Assembly: GCA_947396885.1 (NCBI GenBank)
Contig: OX377202.1
Coordinates: 105,770,198 to 105,834,197 of the forward strand
Source: Heligmosomoides polygyrus polygyrus
Taxonomy: Eukaryota > Nematoda > Chromadorea > Rhabditida > Heligmosomidae
Direction of reading: 5' to 3'
Length of the DNA: 64,000 nucleotides
This document shows positions 28,001 through 37,000 of this stretch, piece by piece; positions within the stretch are counted from its first letter, which is position 1; each line of letters begins with the position of its first letter. The translations under genes and the position numbers were made by a program. The notes beneath the pieces were generated by a model, which was not told the origin of the DNA, made no database searches, and saw only the letters and a list, made by a program, of their open reading frames with translations.

Positions 28001-31000
28001 GGGTTGTGCCACTTCCGTTGTGTCTCATTCCATCTCTATCTTCTTAGACCTCTGTGACTTGAAGGTGGTCCTTGGGGGAACAACCTCTCTAAGCGGTTGC
28101 GCCGAAACGTTAGGCGGATAAAGATATTATATCAGTCTTGCTTTCGAGCTCCAAACAATTCTACGATTCCAGTTTAACATTATGCCAAGATTCAGCGACG
28201 GTCGGACATGCAATATGATAATAGCAATATGCAATATAAAATTTAGGAACTTACCCTATCAGAAAGAGAAGAAATACTACGACATGTCGGCCACGATCCA
28301 TGCCATAATGAATTCGAAGACGTACACGACCAACAACATGCGCCTCATGTTCTACAACGGCGACGTCGACACAGTTTGTCAATTCCTTGGCGATCAGTGG
28401 TTCATCGAAAACCTGGTCGTTGCCCGGAATCTTACGGTTTGTATTTCTTCACCTTCTTTGGACCTGATGACCGGATATCATCTTTTTCACATACGCTGCC
28501 TTCATCTACACATGCTATTTATTTAGGTACTTAGGGTTGAAACCCTTTTTCTTCTTTTACAACAGACACACTACATATCTCGGCTAATATTTGTCTATTT
28601 TTGCATTAACAAATCATTAATATTATACTTTATTTATTTCTTCCAATTTCAACAATTTTACCCTATTTCTTTCACTTCCATCTTTGTTTTTAATAACCTA
28701 TTTTTGTTTTAGTAGAGAGTTGCGTGTTTGTCCCAGCGAAAGTATCCGATGAGGCTATTTGTTTAGGTACTTAGGGTTGAAACCCTTTTTCTTCTTTTAC
28801 AACAGACACACTAATAAAAACACGTTTATTATACAAACAATTAAAACGAGGAAACTGGGAGGAATGTTCAGTACGATGAGTGGATGGTAGTGATGTGAGT
28901 AGCCCGTTCGATGGTGAGGATGATGCCACTAGTACAGTCGGTTATTGGCGTGAGACGTTAGTGTAACACCCAGGGACGATGCGGTGGAGTGGCGCGGGAA
29001 GTTTCGACGTCTTGCCCAGCAGAAAGCTTCGTGTTTTCTCCCCTTTACCCGAGAAAGTAGCAGCAGAGAATCGAGACCTAGCGATCTCCCAGCGGCCCCA
29101 ACAGAGAAGACCAGCGGCGGCGGGCTCCTACGGAGAAGAGTAGCGGCGGCGGGCTCCTACGGAGAAGAGTAGCGGCGGCGGGCTTCTACAGAGAAGGCAC
29201 ACGGCGGCGGGCTCCTCGCAGTAGAGCAATCCTTAAAAAGTAACCTGTAATGGCCGCCTTTAGGCCACCTTGCCGCCATTTCCTGCGCCAATACAGCCGC
29301 ATTGTCACAGCGTCCCACAGTGACTACCGTAATCCATAATAAATGTCATGCCTAGTTACCAATACTCTATCAACCTAACAAGATTCCTAGTTTTTGCAGC
29401 ATGTAATATAAAATGACAGGACAAGTAAATAAATATAGTAATGTTTAGGTCCAGTACGACAGAAGGGAGTGGACTTATCAGTCGGCTCCGCAATTCACGC
29501 CAACCATCGCTGGATATGCAAAAGCCTGGAACCAGAACCTAGTTCAGCTAACCGTTAAGGTGAACACTGTGTCCGGGTGTAGACAATCATCAAAATGAAA
29601 ACAAAGCGATTATACATCTTTCATTTCAGGGCTCCGGCCACTTCGTCCCTATGGATCGTCCGGCTCAAGCACTTCAGATGCTCGTAAATTTCATCACGAA
29701 CCAAGCCGACTACAATACTCCAATATTCTATGTGGGCGTGAAACCTTTAAAATATTGTGTTGTTGATGGATGTTCTTATAGATGGTCACTCTACTTTAGG
29801 TAGACACAACACCTAAGCCAGTGATTAGCAATAATTCCACGACGACGACTATCGACTCTCCTCAAGTTTGCACTCGTAAGGTTGGTGTTTTATTATCAAT
29901 GGCTTAGCTAACACCTGCTAATATTTAGCAAAATTTAAGGAGTCGGATAGGGTCCTTTCGCTGCCAGGATTCAACGACACTCTCTCGTTCAAGCAGTACT
30001 CAGGATTCCTAAAGGGATCCAGCACTCACATGCTACATTACTGGTATGCCATGCAATCTCAATATTTACGTTTCTTGAAAATGATGGCTCAGCGTGAGCT
30101 GGGTCGATGTGTCTATCAGAATCCGTAATGTGCTAAGGCTATGGTTCCGTACTCAGAAAACTTTGAACAAGCTACTTGCAAGCTGGAAGCTGGTAATAGA
30201 TTGTCTCAAACTGGTCATTTGCAAGCTGCTGCAAACTAAGAGAATGACCTCGCATGCAACGTATACTAAGACAGCGCTATGATGCAGTTAACTTAGGTTG
30301 AGGACCCTTTAAATATACTTGAGATTTATGGAGAAACAATATCAAACATCAATGGTTTGTTTCGCCACCTCCTTTCAGACAAACCGTTTTTATTATAACA
30401 CCTCCTCGGTGGCTCATCAGTGAAGAAGGAGGTGTTATAATTTTCATTTTTATTATTATATTTTTAGATTTTTAATTTTTAATTTTTAATTTCAATTTTT
30501 AAATGTTCACTTTTGTTAAGTATGTTATTGTTTTGCTTTTATTTTGTTTTAGTTTTATTTTAATTTATTTTTGTTTTATTTTTTATACGCATTTTTACTT
30601 TTTAAATATTTATTGTCAATATTTAGAAATTATTAATGTCATTAACTTACATACTCATCCTTGTGCCAACCGGTTATAGAAGTTTTTCTATATAAAGTAA
30701 CCATACCGTGATCTGTTATACGGTATCTGTATGGATATATATTATGATATGTGTTATCATTGCGGTATTCATTTAATTTTTTCAATTCTTGGTTGACACA
30801 CTATGTAGTAATTTAATTAGATCAGCATTATCCATCATTTCACAATTATATCAACTAATGTCACTGCTTCCACATTCCTTTCCCCGGCATATCAATAAGA
30901 TCTACTCTTATATATGGACGTATATATTAGCGAAGTAAATTTAAGCAAAAATTTCCAATTATACGAGTATTTCTTTTAAGCCAAATGTCACGTGTCCAGG

Positions 31001-34000
31001 AACTTTTAACTTAGAGGTCCTTTAGGTAGTTTATCTAGTAGTCGAAACCAAAACCAACCACACTTGAGGGATCCATTTATATTCCTGCCATATACAAGGT
31101 TAGTGATGGCGCATTTGTGCTACGAAATCCTAATTACACAAAGCTGACACCCGCCCTTTTCGCGTCTGACGTCAAACGCGAACTTGCATAGAAGTAGTCT
31201 CATGTAACATATTTTGTGATCTATGGGCGCAGGTCGTCCAAAATTTATGCTGCAGGCAGAAACTGTCCTACCCTGTAAGATTTCTTTTTCCAAGCTTCCA
31301 CTGCGATTAGTTACCTCCAAGCTTAAAATTCCTGCATTCAACCTTTCAGGTTAGTTAGCCGCAAGAATTTAGTCACAGGTAACTTATTTTAGAGGTCTAG
31401 AGCCGCGAGCAACTTCTTTCAGGGCTCATAAGCTGAGGTAACTTGCTCAGAATTTTCTGAGTAGAGCGGGTTATGCACTGAGAGAATATTTGCATTGTTA
31501 GCGACCCAAACGTCTAGGTAACTTTCTTACAGGTATATCTTGGTTACACGCGATCTTAAAGCTTGTAAGTAACTTACATAGCTTATCTAAAAGACGCAAG
31601 TAAGTTAAATAAGGCTTCTGAACCTGCGCCTATACTTGCACAGAAGCTGCTCGTTACTTACACTTCGGTTAGTTACAAGTAACTCGGGCAATGCTAGCTT
31701 GCGACTCGCAGGTCATTTAACCACGGAAAATTAGGCACAAGTAATTTATTTTTGGAGGTCTAGAGGCACAAGTATCTAAATTTGAAGCACTTGAGTCTCG
31801 TCTAAAATTTTCTGATTCACCTATTCCGCCATATCATCGTGATATGAAAGTATGGACCACAGGATGTTCATGCTTTAGCAGCTTGGTTAATTGGATCCTT
31901 CAAACGCCCGCCCGAAACGAAAGTGGAAGCACATGCGTTAATAATTAGAAACTATTAAAAAGGTCGATGCCTTAAGAACTCAATTTCTTATAGGCTTGTT
32001 GAGGCTGAACAGGTAGATCCTGCTGGAGCTCCTCTAATACTCTGGTTGAACGGCGGGCCTGGATCTAGCTCTCTGGAGGGATTGTTCTTTGAGAATGGTC
32101 CATTCCGAATTGGTAAAGATGGGCAGACGATTTACAGGAATCCATTCGCATGGAACCAGGTCTGCCTATCCGTCGTGGTTAAGCACCTTGCCCTGCACCG
32201 TGCCTTAAACGTGGGCAGCTGGCTAGTCGGATTAAAGCCATTGTTGCTCCTTTAGTTCGCAAACGTGCTGTACTTGGAATCACCCGTTGGAGTTGGCTAC
32301 TCCTACTCGACTGATGGAAAACAACCGCAGTACACTGACGATTTGGTTTGTCTAGGTGTTGTACTCGTTAAGTGCTACCTTTGCCAATATTTATTTATTT
32401 AATACACATCTCAATGCACACAACATTGGGCTTTAAAGAAAGAGACACAAGAAGCTACAGCTATCATACACAGTCGTCAAGTACTATCCATCTATCCTTG
32501 TGTGGTTTGGTTGTAGACAAATCGAAGACGGTGATGTTTTATTCGGCTAAAGGGCATTTCGCCTTCGTCAGAGCCTGGAAAATCAAAAACCAAAGTGAGC
32601 CAACCAGTCCCAACTGCTTTATCAGGTTACAAGGGAAGGCATAGGTAACAAATTATTGACTAGTAATTTCTTGCGTCTAGGTGCCCCATCGCGTTAATGG
32701 TTTGCCATCTTTGTCTTGCCTCGTCGCCTTAAATGCCCGTTTATGCTTCCGACGCTGAACAACGCGACGGCATCGATCAATCGATTCGCTCTATCAGTGT
32801 GGCCACAATATGTAACGTCGATGTCTAGAATCTATCGTTGATCCTAGCTAAAATTGTCCCTGAGTCTGTGTGTATGTGTGTGTATGAGTGCGTGAACGAC
32901 TATAACCACGTTTATTGGGTTACATATAGAAATTAATACAAACACTACCTTGATCGTGAGGACCAGACACCGTAGGGCGAGATGCGAATGGGAATCCGGA
33001 GGTCGGCTGCGGGGGTGCAGCGTCCTCGACTTCAGGGAGCGACGCGCTGGAGGGGCCAGGGGCGCCGAAGGCGCTGGCGACGACAGTTGTCGGTGGGGCG
33101 AGGAGGGCGACGTTGAGAGCGAGGAGCGACGACCGAAGAAGAGCCCCGGAGGCGCTGGACGGCGGCTTTTGTAGAACTGCCACGCCCCCGGGACCAGGCG
33201 GCGCTGGCGGCTCCGCCCCCTGAAACCCCCTTGATTGCGCTGTTCGCGACAGTGGATTCGCTCGGCGTCGAAGTATAGACGGTCTCCAAAAGGCGGCTGG
33301 GACTGGTTGGATCACTTTGGTCCTCGATTTCCCAGGCACCGACGAAGGCGAAAAGCCGAAACGTTAGCCGAATAAAGCATTACCTCCTTGGAATTGACTC
33401 AAACCACCACAAGAGTTTAACTTACTATGTCAAGATTCACGGACAGTCGAACCTGATCAATATCAATCTACCATATTTCAGTGACAGTTTTGCCATCAAA
33501 TATGATAAATGGATACTACGTAGTAATAGCCGAAGCGGGAAGCTTGTATAAAGCAGTCCGATTTTCAGACAGCTGCAGAGAACTACGCTGCTCTTGTTGA
33601 CTTTTTCCACCTCTATCCTGAATATGCCACTCGACCGTTCTACACCACTGGTGAATCCTATGCTGGTGTGTACATACCGACATTGTCGGCTCTGCTAATA
33701 CAAGGAATACAGAACGGAACGCTGAACATCAACTATAAGGTACGATGGCTCGATTTTCACCCTTTTCTATATAGGTCAATGAATCATCTACACCTGCAAC
33801 TCTCCAAAGTACATCATCTTTACCACTTTGGCGTTCATTTTAGGGTCTTGCTGTCGGAAATGGTGTCCTTAACAAGAGAACTGATATGAATTCACTCTTC
33901 CATTTGTCCTATTACCACGGTCAAATGACTCACAAGTAGGTTATACGTTTCGATAACTGGCGCTATCCGAAATGAGTGCGTGGAGAGAATTTCAGCGGTC

Positions 34001-37000
34001 CACCTAGAATGTGATAGAGCGCATCTTAGTTGGACCGAAAATGCAAAAATGACATCCGGAAAACACGAAACACAAAATAAAATAAAAAGGAAAACAATCA
34101 CCCATAAGCGTCTGCAGGAAGCCCTCTCTTGGACTTAAAGGGCTCATCTACCCTATCGAGCGCGAGTCCTTTCCAACAGGACCGCTTAAGACCTAATCGC
34201 TTGCGGCAAAGCGGCGGCCCTTTCCTTATGTGTGGGCTTCCGTTGCCTCTAACACAAAATTAATTAATAATCCGCGTTTATTCTAATTGTACAAGTAAAG
34301 GCGAGCTACCAGAGCAGAGAAACTCATCAAGACTGAGACAGCGAGGGCGGTCCTTCTAGAATACAAAGGAGACGTCTTGTACTTTCTGTTTTCAAGGAAG
34401 AAGACACTGTAGGCGTACTGTGAATGCACTATTTTTTTGTCCGTCTGAGGTCTCGCGGGTGAGAACTCATGAAAAAGTAGCGGCAGCTGGTGCTTGCCGC
34501 GACACCTTAACTATACCTCGCCTCTTCCATTTCTCGCCGAGGGACGCAGAGCTTGCCGCCGGCGGCAGGCAAGCTCTGGGTGCGGGAGCGGCAATGATGA
34601 TGTGAATCTGGGCGGCAATGTTGAATCACATCAGTATGGTCGCCGCATCGTTCTGTCTTGTCTACGCGCTAGCCGGCGGCGGCAGATATCAGCCAGAGCG
34701 CAGGCATAAGGGGGAAAGCGAGTAGCAGCAGTAGGTCCCGACCAGAAAGAGTACAGTGCCTTGACCGCTTGTCGTCGCTGTTTGTCGTCAGCAAGACTCG
34801 ACAGTGTGTGAGCTGCGGGCTTTACGAGTGTTGCTACCCGCCGCCCGTCACTTCCGGAAAAGTGCGCGGAGGCCTTTACTTCGTGCGTCGGTGCGTGAAA
34901 GAACGCCCACATGCGTTGTATGTCGTGAATTATGAAAGCGACAATAACCGGTATTCAAAGAACTTTCTTATTGTAGGACCTATCAGGATGTGATTTCTCT
35001 GTGCTGCGCCAATGTGACTAATGAGATGGACTGCCGTCTTGACTCTCACATCACCTCATGGAACGGTATGATACTCGGCGGTGATCCGAACGATCAGTGC
35101 TATGCTTATGTGAGTAGACTGACTTAACTCTATCGTCTCGTTTCGATGATCGTCGAGTTGATCGAACTTGAAGCAGCAACGGCTTCAGTGGAAGAGTCTG
35201 GTAAGATGCTTCGTTCTAGATCATTCAAGAGGGCATCAACATTCTTCTCAACGAATTTGATCCCTACAATCTTTACGAACAGTGTTATACGCTGAAGACT
35301 GGTAACGGTACTGCTCCAGTTGGTGACACATGGGTTAGTCAGCGAATCTGATTCTATATCCTTGGAGCCCAATTTTTTTGGCGACAATTTTGGAGGTTCT
35401 TTTCTACAGACCGGCAACAACTACGACTCGTCAGATCCCTTTGCTGGCTATTATTGTTACATGAATGATGCTCTGACTTTCTACATGAATCAAGATTCTG
35501 TGCGCAGAGCTCTCCACATACCAGCGACTGCCTCAACATGGCAGGCAGACGGGTAGGCCAACATGGCAGTTTGTCAAATTCCAAGGTATCGTATGAATTA
35601 CTGCAATTTTAGCAATATAATCGCAATCTACAATCAGACGTACCCTACTGCCGAGCCATCTTTCGATTATATCATCAACAGGTTGAGCTTTAATAGCATT
35701 TCAAGCAGGTCACGATTCAATGTTCGAATAGAGGACTCGTGGGCATTTCTGGGAACATGAACCATATACGTTTTGCTTGCTGTATGGAAGCTCGCATTGT
35801 GACAGACAACATTTACGGTCCCCAACGCGACAGAAACAGCTCTCCTAGCCCGTCTGAACGGAGAACCCTTCAATATGAACAATCCACAATATGTGGATAC
35901 AACCTGGCTGTTCCTATCGGCGGCCTCACAGCTGGAGGAAAACCCTGCTCACGAGGTTCTCGTCCCATGCAACATCCGAGGTCGCCCTGAAGGATCAAAA
36001 CTCATGGGAAAGGCCTTAGAGCCCTTTGTCGTGATGCCACGTAATGAGGCATGCTGGTGAATATTGACGCGTATTGGTACTACTTACTTGCGGTGGAAAC
36101 TCTAGCACGGTCCCTCTTCTTCCATCCTCAGACTCGCTGCTCTAGCCTGTCCACGCCCGAAGGAAGAATGCCAGTTTGGGACTTACCCTTCTCCTCCTTG
36201 ACGTGGCACACCGAGCAGCGAATCAGGTTTATCTCAAAAACTTAGTGAACATAAATAGAAGGAATAACGGAGAAGAAATGCATGCTGAGCTCTCCGTGGT
36301 CGAAATGGATTTAGTTTCTGAGCATGAGGAGGGGACCGTGAGGGTGAGCATAGTGCCTACTATATCTCATGGACCTCTCCCGCTGCTTCTGCTGTGCACG
36401 TATTGAGCTGCAGGACCAAAGCTTCATGACAGCCATCCGGAATGAATAGACGGGAACATGATGTCGGCAGACCTCGTCGCGGGAGCGCAGGATGATCAAT
36501 GCGGCGCGCGTCGATCATTGTGCCGACATCAGCACTTTCCCATGCTCCCAGGCCGATCGATGGAGCCTCATCGCAAACCGCCAGGAGGAACAGCGCACCG
36601 GGTCAATCACAGGAGAAAGGAGCGATCGAGGTTGCGACACTGGCCCTCGTATTATACCCATCACTCATTTCCGACATCAGGTGTCATTGCATTGTATCAT
36701 GTTTTGTTTATACTACAGACTTCGGTACGAGCCGAATTGTAGTGTAGCACCGCAGGCATAACATGAGAGCAGGAGCACTTCAGAATGGGGCTAGCTAATC
36801 ATCAAGGCCGTATCAGAGCCGTGCGCGTCTCCCAATTGCAACACTATAACTATGCAGCCAGCAGTGATAGTAGCCAGGTACAACTAAGCTTCTGTCCATT
36901 CGGGACGGAAGATGTTCTATTTCCCTCTGTTGAAATTCGAAAGGTCGGCGACAACGAGCGTTTACAACTATAGGTATGGGTGAGCAAGATTTAGTGGCAT

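Noticed and set aside
32920..33339. Minus ORF of 139 codons, Pro/Ala-rich
   Set aside because: Composition alone explains it; no splice partner, signal peptide or domain, and the plus strand is equally open.
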